A DNA stretch of 64,000 bases, from positions 186,001-250,000 of the forward strand of contig NZ_JAKJSO010000013.1 of NCBI RefSeq assembly GCF_050337045.1. Direction: 5' to 3'. Positions 24,307-33,949 of the stretch are shown in pieces. The notes beneath the pieces are model-generated. The model was not told the DNA's origin. It saw only the letters and a program-made list of their open reading frames with translations, and ran no database searches. The position numbers and the translations under genes are program-made. Position 1 is the first letter of the stretch. The number at the start of each line of letters is the position of its first letter. Origin of the DNA: Photobacterium kagoshimensis. GTDB taxonomy: Bacteria; Pseudomonadota; Gammaproteobacteria; Enterobacterales; Vibrionaceae.

Positions 24307-26187
24307 ATGAGTAACAAGCCTCAGTCGCGGCTATTAACAAAACAACGTTTTTTACCGTACTTTCTGACTCAGGCGCTAGGGGCATTCAACGATAACGTGT
24401 ATAAAAACGTGTTATTGATTTTGATTGCCTTTTCTGCACCTGGCGCACTCCCTTTTAGTTCAGACTTAGCAATTAATCTTGCTGCGGGTCTGTTCATTTT
24501 GCCATTTTTCTTATTTTCAGCCACTGCCGGTGTGTTAGCCGATAAATATGACAAAGCGCAGATCATGCGAATCGTCAAATTTGCTGAAATTGTTATCATG
24601 TCTTTAGCGGCTGTCGCTTTCTTATTTGAGAGTTACTTACTGCTGCTGGTGCTCTTGTTCCTAATGGGGACACAGTCGACATTTTTTGGCCCGGCAAAAT
24701 ACGCACTACTGCCTCAACATTTGAAAAAAGATGAGTTAGTTTCAGGTAATGCTTTAGTTGAAACAGGCACTTTCGTCGCTATTTTGTTGGGAACCTTGCT
24801 GGCAGGTATTATTGCCAACCAAGAACACGCACCACTTATCGCGGCGATCAGCGTGGTGAGTTTTGCCGTGATGGGCTATCTGACATCGCGTTGGATCCCT
24901 GAAGCCAAACCAAGCACACCCGATATCACCTTCAAATGGCAACCTTGGCGTCAAACTCGGCATACGCTGAAATTAGCTCGTCAAGACAAAACCATTTTTC
25001 AGTGTGTGATTGGTATCAGCTGGTTCTGGTTCTTGGGGGCTTGTTACCTCACGCAGTTCCCTAACTTTGCTAAGCAATACTTAGGTGGCAATGCGGCGTC
25101 GGTCTCTTTCTTGTTAGCACTGTTTTCAATTGGTATTGCCGTCGGCTCACTCTTGTGTGACCGCTTGTCGAACCACAGAATTGAACCTGGTATTGTGCCG
25201 CTCGGCAGTTTAGGCATCACGATCTTTACCGCAGATCTCATGTTTGCCACGCCAACAACCATTGCTACTGCGGATTCATTCTTGGCCTTTGTGACGAACC
25301 CTGAATTACTCCGTGTATTCATCTCGTTAACCATGCTTGGCGTGTCTGGTGGTATTTTTATCGTGCCTTTGTATGCCATGATGCAAAACCGAGCAAAACC
25401 TGAAGAACGAGCCCAAATCATCGCTGCAAATAATATCTGGAATGCCTTATTCATGGTAATGAGTGCAATCACAGCCATAGTTTGCCTCTCGATACTGGGC
25501 ATGGGTATACCACAATTTTTCTTTATGCTCGCCATGATGAACTTAGTGGCTGTTTGCTATATTTATTGCCAAGTGCCTGACTTCTTTTGGCGTTTTATGG
25601 TGTGGATTGTGACCCACACTATGTACCGTGTTAAACACAAAGATTTACTTAATATTCCAGAAACAGGTGGCGCTTTAATTGTCTGTAACCATGTGACCTA
25701 CATGGATGCGCTGATATTAGCAGGTTCGACACCTCGGCCGATCCGCTTTTTAATGGATCGCGATATCTATAGCTTGCCGCTGGTTAAACGCTTCTGTAAC
25801 GCATGTAATGTGATCCCCATTGATGCTGAAGATCGCCGCTCTGTGGCTATCGCATTAAACCAAGTGAGTGAACGCTTAAACCGTGGCGATGTTGTTTGCA
25901 TCTTCCCTGAAGGGCAACTGACATACGATGGTGAAATGGGCCCCTTCTTACGTGGCATTAATGTTGTGCTTAAGCGCACCAACCCGACGGTTAAAGTTAT
26001 CCCTATGGCATTGCAAGGCCTGTGGGGAAGTTACTTCAGTCGTGAGGGGGGGAAAGCGATTTTAAAAATACCCAAGCGTTTTTGGTCTAAGGTCACTGTG
26101 CTTGCAGGAGAGCCAATGCTCACTAGCGATGTTACAAGCGATATACTACGCGAGCGCGTATTACAGCTACGTGACAATAAAGGCTAA
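24307..26187 (+). CDS. MFS transporter-acyltransferase fusion (LplT-PlsC type)
   Basis: A 626-residue two-domain inner-membrane protein. Residues about 10-420 are a 12-helix MFS transporter resembling LplT, the lysophospholipid flippase (FLTQALGAFNDN near residue 20; TFFGPAKYALLP near 125). Residues about 435-626 are a PlsC/AGPAT acyltransferase with the catalytic NHVTYMD (461-467) and the FPEGQ motif (533-537). In E. coli the same activities are split between LplT and Aas, and Aas has an extra acyl-ACP synthetase domain that is missing here. The likely role is import and re-acylation of lysophospholipids, or of a related lipid. Cotranscribed with the TetR gene. Confidence 0.9.
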   Translation: MSNKPQSRLLTKQRFLPYFLTQALGAFNDNVYKNVLLILIAFSAPGALPFSSDLAINLAAGLFILPFFLFSATAGVLADKYDKAQIMRIVKFAEIVIMSLAAVAFLFESYLLLLVLLFLMGTQSTFFGPAKYALLPQHLKKDELVSGNALVETGTFVAILLGTLLAGIIANQEHAPLIAAISVVSFAVMGYLTSRWIPEAKPSTPDITFKWQPWRQTRHTLKLARQDKTIFQCVIGISWFWFLGACYLTQFPNFAKQYLGGNAASVSFLLALFSIGIAVGSLLCDRLSNHRIEPGIVPLGSLGITIFTADLMFATPTTIATADSFLAFVTNPELLRVFISLTMLGVSGGIFIVPLYAMMQNRAKPEERAQIIAANNIWNALFMVMSAITAIVCLSILGMGIPQFFFMLAMMNLVAVCYIYCQVPDFFWRFMVWIVTHTMYRVKHKDLLNIPETGGALIVCNHVTYMDALILAGSTPRPIRFLMDRDIYSLPLVKRFCNACNVIPIDAEDRRSVAIALNQVSERLNRGDVVCIFPEGQLTYDGEMGPFLRGINVVLKRTNPTVKVIPMALQGLWGSYFSREGGKAILKIPKRFWSKVTVLAGEPMLTSDVTSDILRERVLQLRDNKG

Positions 26188-26238
26188 CCTCTTCAGGTAA
26201 TATATTACTGTCTATCTCCTAGGTGGGAGTAGACATGA

Positions 26239-26266
26239 AAAAGGCGCTATTCATAGCGCCTTTTCT
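26239..26266 (+). terminator. Terminator between the fusion gene and menE
   Basis: Perfect 11-bp stem AAAAGGCGCTA/TAGCGCCTTTT with a TTCA loop, T-rich on the right and A-rich on the left, so it can serve both convergent units. Confidence 0.88.
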
Positions 26267-26288
26267 TTCTGGGTAACAACGTATTCAG

Positions 26289-27740
26289 TTACTTAGTGGA
26301 ATTGGGATAACTTTGCTCATCCAGCCATTGCTGTAATTGTGAGCGTGAAACTTTAATGCCTCGCCCACTCAGATGTTCAGGAAAAGTTAGATAGCTAACG
26401 GGTCTTTTGAATCCTGTCACCTGCTCTGCCATAAACAGCTCCAGCTCATTTACTAAGCCAGCATCTAAAGGCAAGGCCGTGGTGATAATGGCAACAGGGC
26501 GTTGGCCATACTCATCGTCTGCTCGCGGTAATACAAATGCTTGCTGAACCTTAGGGTGAGTCGTTAGTACCTTTTCAACCGTCTCTGGTTGTATGTTTTC
26601 GCCACCAGAGATAAACATATTGTCCGCACGACCAAGAATGACTAGCTCATCGTTTTGCCATTCACCCAAATCACGGGTGCTAAACCACTCACCTTCTGTG
26701 GCTGGAAAAATCATTTGATTACGGTAATAGCCTAAACATAAACTCGCTCCGCGAACAAAAATCTCCCCCTCTTTCACCATCAGCTCTCGATGCGGGATCA
26801 CATGCCCGACACCGCTACTGCGATCTGCCCGCTTCACTGTGACCGTTGATGCCATTTCTGTCATTCCATAACCGCACCAACAGGCAATACCCGCTTGTTC
26901 AGCTTGCTCGGTTAATGATGGCGGGATCACTGCTCCACCAAGTAACACTTCTTTTAGTTGCCAAGCTTGATTAGGCTCTTGAGTGTTATCCAGTAAGCGT
27001 TGTAATTGCGTTGGCACTAAAGACGCATGCGTCACTTGACGCAATTCATCGGCTAAATCCGCCGATTTAGGGATCACAATAGCAGCACCACTATGCAGCC
27101 AACGCCACACAATCGCCATACCCGATACATGGTACAAAGGCAGCGATAATAACCAGCTATCACCGGGGGTGAAACTCATCAAACTGAGCAAGCCATCGGC
27201 GCTGGCAAGGTGTTGCTCTGCGGTATGAACTACGGCTTTCGGTAGCCCAGTTGATCCCGACGTTAAGGTATACGTAACAGCTCGTGACGGTTGCCAAGTC
27301 ACAGGGACAAGGCGCGGCTGGATTGCAGGCAGTAAACGCAAGATTTGAGGTACGTTGACTGACGAGCAAGCGTCATCTTGCTGCTGTGGAATAAAGCTCG
27401 ATTTTGGCGGTAACCAAATAGCTTGTGGTTTTAATTCATCAAGAATGGCATTCAGCTCAATATCTGAAAACCTTGGGTTCAATCCCACATAGCGTGCACC
27501 AATGCGTATCGTTGCCAAAAAGAGCCAAACTAAATGCACAGAATTAGGTGCTATTGCCGCCACTAATTGATCACGCTTAATGCCTTGTTCGATCAAACCC
27601 TGGGCATATTGTTCAATACGCTCAGATACTTCATGCCAACTAAAGCTTTGTTCCCCAAACGACAAAGCGGCCGCTGACGGCCGCTCTGTTGCCCAATGTT
27701 GCCAGGGCCATGTGGAGAAGTGAGTTATTACTTCTGCCAT
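26289..27740 (-). CDS. menE: o-Succinylbenzoate-CoA ligase MenE
   Basis: Activates o-succinylbenzoate to its CoA thioester in menaquinone synthesis. The 483-residue ANL-superfamily protein has the P-loop TYTLTSGSTGLPKAVVHT (about residue 155), the YGMTE motif (about 290), and TRDLGEW and GRADNMFISGGENI in the C-terminal half. The catalytic lysine is in the last 15-20 residues (GRGIKVSR). It is the last gene of menF-D-H-B-C-E; its start overlaps the end of menC by 13 bases, which implies translational coupling. Confidence 0.95.
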   Translation of the reverse strand: MAEVITHFSTWPWQHWATERPSAAALSFGEQSFSWHEVSERIEQYAQGLIEQGIKRDQLVAAIAPNSVHLVWLFLATIRIGARYVGLNPRFSDIELNAILDELKPQAIWLPPKSSFIPQQQDDACSSVNVPQILRLLPAIQPRLVPVTWQPSRAVTYTLTSGSTGLPKAVVHTAEQHLASADGLLSLMSFTPGDSWLLSLPLYHVSGMAIVWRWLHSGAAIVIPKSADLADELRQVTHASLVPTQLQRLLDNTQEPNQAWQLKEVLLGGAVIPPSLTEQAEQAGIACWCGYGMTEMASTVTVKRADRSSGVGHVIPHRELMVKEGEIFVRGASLCLGYYRNQMIFPATEGEWFSTRDLGEWQNDELVILGRADNMFISGGENIQPETVEKVLTTHPKVQQAFVLPRADDEYGQRPVAIITTALPLDAGLVNELELFMAEQVTGFKRPVSYLTFPEHLSGRGIKVSRSQLQQWLDEQSYPNSTK

Positions 27741-28708
27741 ACCACCTCAAGTTCTGAGAGCGGCGTCACCGGTAAATCACAACCCGGCCAAGCCTGCTCC
27801 AACTGTGCTTTAAATAATTGCATCGTATCAAGCCCAGGGATCACAGCGGGTGTTTGCCACTGCGACAAACGCGCTAACTGATTCAAACCTAAGCTTGATT
27901 CCATGCTTGAACTAATAATTGCCGTTAAACCGACGGCTTGTGCTTGCGCTACCAACGAGATACAGCGAGCGACCGAACCAACCAATGTTGGTTTAATCAC
28001 AATTGCCACCACGCCGTCTTCCGCTTTCACTTCAAAACCTTCATCGCGTACGGTTTCATCCCACGCAATGCTAATGCCGGTTTCTTTGGCAAACGCTAAG
28101 CTATCTGCTGGGTTCATGCAAGGCTCTTCTAAGAAAGCGATCCCAGCACGATGTTCTGGCTTAACATATTTAGCAAATTGCTGCGCTTTAATAGGCGTCC
28201 ATTGACGGTTTGCATCTAAACGCAATTTTACGTCAGGGATCGCTTCAATGAACATGTTTGCCACAATACCATCGCGTACTGCTTCATACATACCCACTTT
28301 AATTTTAGCGACTTTTTCACCCGGCATTTGGTTAAGTTGTTCAACCAAGTCATCGGGATCGCCAGAGCATAGCGGTGCAACTAAATAATTACCTTCGGCA
28401 GGTAACCCACCCGCTAGCTCAAGTTCCGCCATACTCAGGCCGAACGCGACAGATGGGTAGGCATCGCTAAGATCAAATGCGGCATTTTCATTGGTAGCCC
28501 AAGCTTCAAGTAACTGCTGAGCTTGCTCACCCGCTTGCTCAGCCGTTTCATTACTAAATTCAGGTAATGGGGCAATTTCACCAAACGCCACTTTATCGCC
28601 GTCACGCAGCTCAACGACCCAACCTTCACGGGTCACTAAACGCTGTGAGCGTAAGATGACGCCCGAATCCATCGGCAGCGCGTAACGATACAGTTTTACA
28701 CTTCGCAT
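27728..28708 (-). CDS. menC: o-Succinylbenzoate synthase MenC
   Basis: Dehydrates SHCHC to o-succinylbenzoate. The 326-residue enolase-superfamily protein has the barrel motifs KIKVGMYE (catalytic lysines, about residue 135), LRLDANRQW (metal-binding aspartate, about 163), the FLEEPC segment and AWDE as the following metal ligands, and VIKPTLVGS with the last lysine. Its N-terminal capping domain is intact. It starts 12 bases after the menB stop and overlaps menE. Confidence 0.96.
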   Translation of the reverse strand: MRSVKLYRYALPMDSGVILRSQRLVTREGWVVELRDGDKVAFGEIAPLPEFSNETAEQAGEQAQQLLEAWATNENAAFDLSDAYPSVAFGLSMAELELAGGLPAEGNYLVAPLCSGDPDDLVEQLNQMPGEKVAKIKVGMYEAVRDGIVANMFIEAIPDVKLRLDANRQWTPIKAQQFAKYVKPEHRAGIAFLEEPCMNPADSLAFAKETGISIAWDETVRDEGFEVKAEDGVVAIVIKPTLVGSVARCISLVAQAQAVGLTAIISSSMESSLGLNQLARLSQWQTPAVIPGLDTMQLFKAQLEQAWPGCDLPVTPLSELEVVWQK

Positions 28709-28719
28709 ATCGGTTAGCC

Positions 28720-29586
28720 TTATGGGTTACGCTTAAACTTGCTGAAGTCAGGGCGACGCTTCTCATTGAATGAGTTACGACCTTCTTGGCCTTCTTCTGT
28801 CATGTAGAACATCATGGTTGCGTTACCCGCCAGCTCTTGAAGACCCGCTTGGCCATCACAATCTGCATTGAGCGCTGATTTCAAGCAACGCAGTGCCATT
28901 GGGCTGTGTTGCAGTGTTTCACGACACCAACGCACCGTTTCACGCTCAAGTTCAGCATAAGGAACAACATGGTTTACGAGCCCCATATCCAATGCTTCTT
29001 GTGCATCGTAGAAACGGCATAAGAACCAAATTTCGCGTGCTTTTTTCTGACCAACGATACGCGCCATGTAAGACGCACCCCAGCCACCATCAAATGAACC
29101 AACCTTAGGGCCCGTTTGACCAAACTGTGCGTTATCAGCCGCAATGGTTAAGTCACACATCATGTGTAAAACATGACCACCACCTACAGCGTAACCCGCT
29201 ACAGCAGCAATCACAGGCTTAGGACAAGTACGGATTTGACGTTGGAAGTCCAGTACATTTAGGTGGTGAGTACCTTCATTGTCACGGTAACCGCCGTAGT
29301 CGCCACGGATCTTCTGATCACCGCCAGAACAGAATGCATCTTCACCCTGACCAGTTAAGACAATCACACCCACATTTTCGTCGTAACGTGCGTTTGCTAA
29401 CGCATCAATCATTTCTTTAACCGTTTGCGGGCGAAATGCATTACGAACTTGTGGACGGTTAATGGTAATTTTTGCAATACCATCCGCTGATTTTTCAAAA
29501 AGAATATCTTCGTAGCCTTCAGAGCAATCAGCCCATTCAACCGGTGCGTACAATTCTTCTTCTGTCAGACCTACAGTTCTAGCCAT
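28720..29586 (-). CDS. menB: 1,4-Dihydroxy-2-naphthoyl-CoA synthase MenB
   Basis: Crotonase-family enzyme closing the second ring of the naphthoquinone. The 288-residue protein has the oxyanion-hole segments FCSGGDQKIRGDYGG (about residue 85) and AVAGYAVGGGHVLHMMCDL (about 133), and the TGPKVGSFDGGWGASYMARIVG stretch with the catalytic aspartate. The C-terminal RPDFSKFKRNP is typical of MenB. Spacing is 46 bases to menH and 12 to menC. Codon use is more biased than in menH or menE, which suggests higher expression. Confidence 0.97.
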   Translation of the reverse strand: MARTVGLTEEELYAPVEWADCSEGYEDILFEKSADGIAKITINRPQVRNAFRPQTVKEMIDALANARYDENVGVIVLTGQGEDAFCSGGDQKIRGDYGGYRDNEGTHHLNVLDFQRQIRTCPKPVIAAVAGYAVGGGHVLHMMCDLTIAADNAQFGQTGPKVGSFDGGWGASYMARIVGQKKAREIWFLCRFYDAQEALDMGLVNHVVPYAELERETVRWCRETLQHSPMALRCLKSALNADCDGQAGLQELAGNATMMFYMTEEGQEGRNSFNEKRRPDFSKFKRNP

Positions 29587-29632
29587 GATGTTTTCCTAAT
29601 CTTTTTTAACTGCGTTATGAGAGCAATCGCAC

Positions 29633-30481
29633 TCAACAACGTTTAACAAACTCTTCGACGCACCCACTAAACGCTTGAGGTCGTTCAATGTGTACATTAT
29701 GCCCCGCACCCACAACAGCAATATTGTCTAGTGCTGATGCTTGTGCCAAGCCTTTAAATTTTTCATCGTGCTCACCGTATATATAACAGTGAGGTACCGT
29801 GAGTTTTTGTAACTCTGGCAATAGTTCAGGCTGCTTGGATAATGACGTAGCCATCATCATTGCCGCCACTGCACTGCCAAGGTTATCACTGCGTTTTGTG
29901 ATCAAACCTTGTCTTTGGTCATGATCCAGTGATGAAAATACCGCTTGCTGATACCAATCGGTTAAAACCTGATGCATCGGCTCATGGGCAAAACGATGCG
30001 CCCATTTTTCGTCATTTGCAAATCTTGTAGCACGTTCTGTCTGCGGTAACCCAAAATGACCGCCTTCAATCACCAAGCCTTTAAGTTTTGGTTGATTGTT
30101 AAGCATTGTTTCTGTGTTATTCACAACCGCCGCATGCTCAACTGTAAAATCTGGCTCATTTGAAAAAGCAGCGACAGCATGATACATGGCTAAACGCGCC
30201 CCCAACGAGTACCCAATCAGAACATACTCTGTCACCCCACGATGAAGTAAGGTCTCTGTAATTGCCGCATTCGCCTGTTCAAAATCAGTTACCGTCACAC
30301 ACTGACTCTGGCTGTGTCCTGGTAGATCAATGGCTAAACAAGGGTAATACGGTGATAAATAATCAATCACCAATCGCCAATCTTGCCCGCTCCCTAATAA
30401 CCCATGCAGAAAAACCAAGGTGGGCTTACTCTGTAACAAGGTGAGGTCATTAGGGTAATAACTCTCAGAGTAGAGCAGCAT
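29633..30481 (-). CDS. menH: SHCHC synthase MenH
   Basis: Alpha/beta-hydrolase that eliminates pyruvate from SEPHCHC to give SHCHC. The 282-residue protein has the LHGLLGSGQDW oxyanion region (about residue 25), the nucleophile elbow GYSLGARLAMY (about 92-102, serine at the elbow), an aspartate in the IYGEHDEKF region and the catalytic histidine in GAGHNVHIERP near the C-terminus. Its start overlaps the menD end by 17 bases. It is the most divergent gene of the operon, as usual for MenH. The start at 30481 is kept, although other ATGs within 30 bases are not excluded. Confidence 0.92.
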   Translation of the reverse strand: MLLYSESYYPNDLTLLQSKPTLVFLHGLLGSGQDWRLVIDYLSPYYPCLAIDLPGHSQSQCVTVTDFEQANAAITETLLHRGVTEYVLIGYSLGARLAMYHAVAAFSNEPDFTVEHAAVVNNTETMLNNQPKLKGLVIEGGHFGLPQTERATRFANDEKWAHRFAHEPMHQVLTDWYQQAVFSSLDHDQRQGLITKRSDNLGSAVAAMMMATSLSKQPELLPELQKLTVPHCYIYGEHDEKFKGLAQASALDNIAVVGAGHNVHIERPQAFSGCVEEFVKRC

Positions 30482-32207
30482 TTTTCACCTCAGCAAAAAG
30501 GGCTTTTAAGGCTTCGCCCGCTTCACCCGCAGGGGTTTTCACTTCAATGAGAGTTGTACCTGCATGCGCTAAGCCTAAACGGACGGCATCTTCTGCTTGT
30601 GACAAGTTTTGTGGACACGCATAACCTAAACCAAACATGGCAGCTGCATGCTGAAAATCAAGACCATGTGGCATACGATAGAAGTCATCACGCTGATCGC
30701 TCGGCACAGGCAGCAAATCAAAGATGCCGCCACCATCGTTATTGGTCACTAGCACCACAATAGGGGTTGAAGCTTCTCGTAATAAGGCTAGTGAATTAAG
30801 GTCGTAGAGCAAAGAGGTATCACCAAGTAATACCATTAACGGCGCTTGTCGTGCGCGTTGTACACCCGCAGCCGTTGCAATCAAGCCATCAATACCCGAA
30901 GCACCACGATTGGCAAAAGTAACTGCAGTCGGCAAGCTACCACACATATCAAGTAAGCGTACAATGAGGCTATTACCTAAAAACCACTCAGTGTCCGCAG
31001 ATGTCCAACTTGGTAAGCGCTCTGCAATGCTTAATTCACAAAGTTGTTCAGTATGCGATTGCAGTAATTGGCGGTATTGGGTACCCGCCCCTTCCAGTGC
31101 CTTCGCCCACCCTTTATACGCAGATTCTACAGGTAACTGCTCACAAATAATGAATGCTTGTTCAGCCCAATCTTTGGCATTGGATTGAATACGCACACCA
31201 CGACGATGAGATGCATCTAAGCGGCCAATAGACGGGTCGATTAACCAATAATGCGACCAGTCAGTCGCAGCAATAAATTGACCTAAGCGTTTAGAAACAA
31301 GACGGGCACCAAATTGCAATAATGTATCGGCTTGCGCCATCAACTGCTGGCATGCTTCATTTTGTAGCCAGACATCAAAACCTTGATAGGCCGTGCTGCC
31401 CCCACTTTGCGGGTCGGCCAATAATGGCCAGCCAAGTTGCTGTGCTAATGCTTCAACCGCCGCAAACTCATAAGGCGGTAACTTACCCGCAACAATAACA
31501 CCGCGGCCACGAAGCATTTCCGTCCATTGCTGAGGGTCGATGCAAGGCATGGCCGATACGGTGCCTAGCTGAAAAGTCAGGTAAGGCCGCTCATCCTCTT
31601 GCCATGCAGAAACCGGCGCAAGGTACTCTCTGAATGCGCGAGATTCACCGTATAAAGGTTCTGGATAATGGCAATTAAAATGCACCGCACCGCCAAGTTG
31701 CGCTTGCTGGTGCATGGCTTCATCAAGGGTTGTTAATAACCATGCGGCAGGAACATCAAGACTGGGAGACGGTATATCGTGATAAGCAGTAACATGAGAG
31801 GAGAAAATCCCTGCTTGGACAATCGCTTGGTTTGCGCCACAGGCAATTAACTCAGCAGGTCTATCTGAGGTTAATAACACCAGTTTTTCACCCGTTAACC
31901 CAGATTCAGCCACTGCAGGTAATAAGTTTGCCACTGCAGTGCCTGATGTCACTATCACCACAACAGGCAAATCACTGGCTTTCGCCAACCCTAATGCTAA
32001 AAAGCCTAAGCCACGCTCATCAAAATGCGTATGAATCGTTATATCAGGGTGATTTGCCGCCGCCAATGTTAGCGGCGTAGAACGAGAACCAGGCGCAATA
32101 CAAACATCTTTAACACCTAATCGACTCAGCTCTTCAAGCATTAATCCTGCCCAGCATTGATTAAGTGCGGCGCGATAGGTGGTTGAAGGCATTAAAGGTT
32201 GTGTCAT
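30465..32207 (-). CDS. menD: SEPHCHC synthase MenD
   Basis: Thiamine-diphosphate enzyme joining 2-oxoglutarate to isochorismate, the first committed step of menaquinone synthesis. The 580-residue protein has the N-terminal Pyr domain (DVCIAPGSRSTPLTLAAA, with the conserved glutamate in HTHFDERGLGF) and the C-terminal PP domain with GDTSLLYDLNSL and VTNNDGGGIFDLLP for Mg2+-ThDP. It overlaps menF by 4 bases (ATGA) and menH by 17. Length and motifs are those of the family. Confidence 0.96.
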   Translation of the reverse strand: MTQPLMPSTTYRAALNQCWAGLMLEELSRLGVKDVCIAPGSRSTPLTLAAANHPDITIHTHFDERGLGFLALGLAKASDLPVVVIVTSGTAVANLLPAVAESGLTGEKLVLLTSDRPAELIACGANQAIVQAGIFSSHVTAYHDIPSPSLDVPAAWLLTTLDEAMHQQAQLGGAVHFNCHYPEPLYGESRAFREYLAPVSAWQEDERPYLTFQLGTVSAMPCIDPQQWTEMLRGRGVIVAGKLPPYEFAAVEALAQQLGWPLLADPQSGGSTAYQGFDVWLQNEACQQLMAQADTLLQFGARLVSKRLGQFIAATDWSHYWLIDPSIGRLDASHRRGVRIQSNAKDWAEQAFIICEQLPVESAYKGWAKALEGAGTQYRQLLQSHTEQLCELSIAERLPSWTSADTEWFLGNSLIVRLLDMCGSLPTAVTFANRGASGIDGLIATAAGVQRARQAPLMVLLGDTSLLYDLNSLALLREASTPIVVLVTNNDGGGIFDLLPVPSDQRDDFYRMPHGLDFQHAAAMFGLGYACPQNLSQAEDAVRLGLAHAGTTLIEVKTPAGEAGEALKALFAEVKNAALL

Positions 32208-33526
32208 GCCGACTGACGCTCCATTTCTGTTTCATTACTATTCAGTAAGCTACACAATGTCGACGTTTTACGATCCAGCTCTTTCCATTCACTGTCCGCC
32301 GTTGAGCCAGGTACGATCCCTGCCCCCGCAAACAAGTGAATTTCCTCACCCATGATCAGGGCACTGCGGATCGCGACACAAAACTCACTACGGTGGCGAC
32401 TTAAAAAGCCCACAGCACCACTGTACCACCCACGCGCAAACGGCTCATGAGTAGAAATAAAATCCAGTGCTTTATCTCGTGGCAAACCAGCAATCGCCGC
32501 TGTCGGTTGTAAGTTATCTAACAAGTCGGCGTTATACACCAGCTCATTAAGCTGACCACCAATACGACGCTTTAAGTGCTGTACTTTGCGTAAGCGCACT
32601 AACTCTGGCGTCTTCGCAACATCCAGAGCGTGACAACAGGTATTTAAGCGACTCACAATATCATCAACCACTAAGCGGTTTTCGTAACGATTTTTGCTGT
32701 CGTCCAATAACCACTGCGCCAAACGCCCATCCTCCGCTTCATTCGCGCCACGACCAATCGTGCCCGCTAATGCCTCGGTTTTAATGTCGCAGTGGTGACG
32801 CATGAATAGGCGTTCTGGGGTTGAACCAATAAAGCAATGCTTGGCATCAAGCGCCATCATAAAGTGAAAGCTATTCGCATTGCTGCTTCGACTGGCTTTC
32901 AATAACTGCGCAGGAGATACAGGCGCATCTAATTTCAGCGTCGTGCGGCGGGCTAAAACGACTTTTTCAAACACTTTTTGCGATATAGCATCAAGCGCTT
33001 GCCCTATCATGTTCGACCAGCCTGAAAAATCAGGCGCATGAGTTCGACCAATCACATTAGAGCGTATTTGGCTGATCGGCGACGTCGCTGTAGTTAATTT
33101 ACTCAGCGCTGCGATCAACTGATCACGAATGGTCGATGATTCAGACAGGTTCACCGCCAAATGCCAACTATCATCCATTCGGATCACTTCGCACTGGGGC
33201 AAAAAGAAAAAAGAAGATAAGCAACGACGATTACGATCAGTACGGCCATCAAACGAACGGCCGCCCCACACTCGCTGATCATCGGCTAAGATTTTTTCAG
33301 CAACTAAAGGGTCGGTAAATGTCTTGATTTGACCTAAGGCCACCACTTCTTCTCGGCTATCTCGCGATTGCCAATAAAATTTTGGAAAAAGAGGCTGGGC
33401 GTCCATCCAGTCAATAAGATCAGTGTTTGTCGGTAAATTCATCTTTACCATCAAACGTTGAGTTGATTTTGAAGCGTGTTGAATCTTTTGGATTAATTGC
33501 TCAACAGCAGTTTGTAACGCGGTCAA
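32204..33526 (-). CDS. menF: Menaquinone-specific isochorismate synthase MenF
   Basis: Converts chorismate to isochorismate; the first gene of the men operon. The 440-residue protein has the chorismate-binding core in its C-terminal half: KVVLARRTTLKL (about residue 192), TPERLFMR (about 240), AGTIGRG, and AGAGIVPGSTADSEWKE near residue 410. The order and overlaps match a MenF rather than an anthranilate or enterobactin enzyme. The upstream region to alaA is 423 bases and must hold the operon promoter. Confidence 0.95.
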   Translation of the reverse strand: MTALQTAVEQLIQKIQHASKSTQRLMVKMNLPTNTDLIDWMDAQPLFPKFYWQSRDSREEVVALGQIKTFTDPLVAEKILADDQRVWGGRSFDGRTDRNRRCLSSFFFLPQCEVIRMDDSWHLAVNLSESSTIRDQLIAALSKLTTATSPISQIRSNVIGRTHAPDFSGWSNMIGQALDAISQKVFEKVVLARRTTLKLDAPVSPAQLLKASRSSNANSFHFMMALDAKHCFIGSTPERLFMRHHCDIKTEALAGTIGRGANEAEDGRLAQWLLDDSKNRYENRLVVDDIVSRLNTCCHALDVAKTPELVRLRKVQHLKRRIGGQLNELVYNADLLDNLQPTAAIAGLPRDKALDFISTHEPFARGWYSGAVGFLSRHRSEFCVAIRSALIMGEEIHLFAGAGIVPGSTADSEWKELDRKTSTLCSLLNSNETEMERQSA

Positions 33527-33949
33527 GGTAACCTCACTCAGCTCTCTAGCACCTTACGGCTCATCCCTGGCTGATTGTTAGTGCGCCTATCACTGGACAC
33601 AAATTCTACCTTCGCTACACCAATTATTCAGCCAAACACATAAAGTATGCATAACGCGAATCGGTATAACCATAAATTGATTGGGTCATTCTATCGTACT
33701 AATCCCAATCTGACTAATAAAGTCATTACTCAACATGAGTTTTCATATCTGGTCATAAAACGTCACGCCTTACACATCCAGCTCCTCTTCATTGAATTCA
33801 ACGAAAAAGACCAGTTGATATCACTGGCTAGAACAGAATTTAATAACAGAAAAAACTATTTTGCCTGATTATTTTCTGCAAGGTATTTATTTCAATCCAT
33901 TTTATCGTGTAATTTATCGAAATATCGTCATTATTGTCAGGAAAGTAAA
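33527..33949. other. Intergenic region between menF and alaA
   Basis: About 420 bases between divergent genes, strongly AT-rich near alaA. A plus-strand frame at 33647-33868 lacks a ribosome-binding site and any family resemblance. No hairpin or well-formed promoter stood out. The alaA ribosome-binding site (AGGAAAG) is just before its ATG. Confidence 0.45.

Noticed and set aside
33647..33868. Plus-strand frame of 73 codons upstream of alaA
   Set aside because: No credible ribosome-binding site, no recognisable family, AT-rich intergenic composition.
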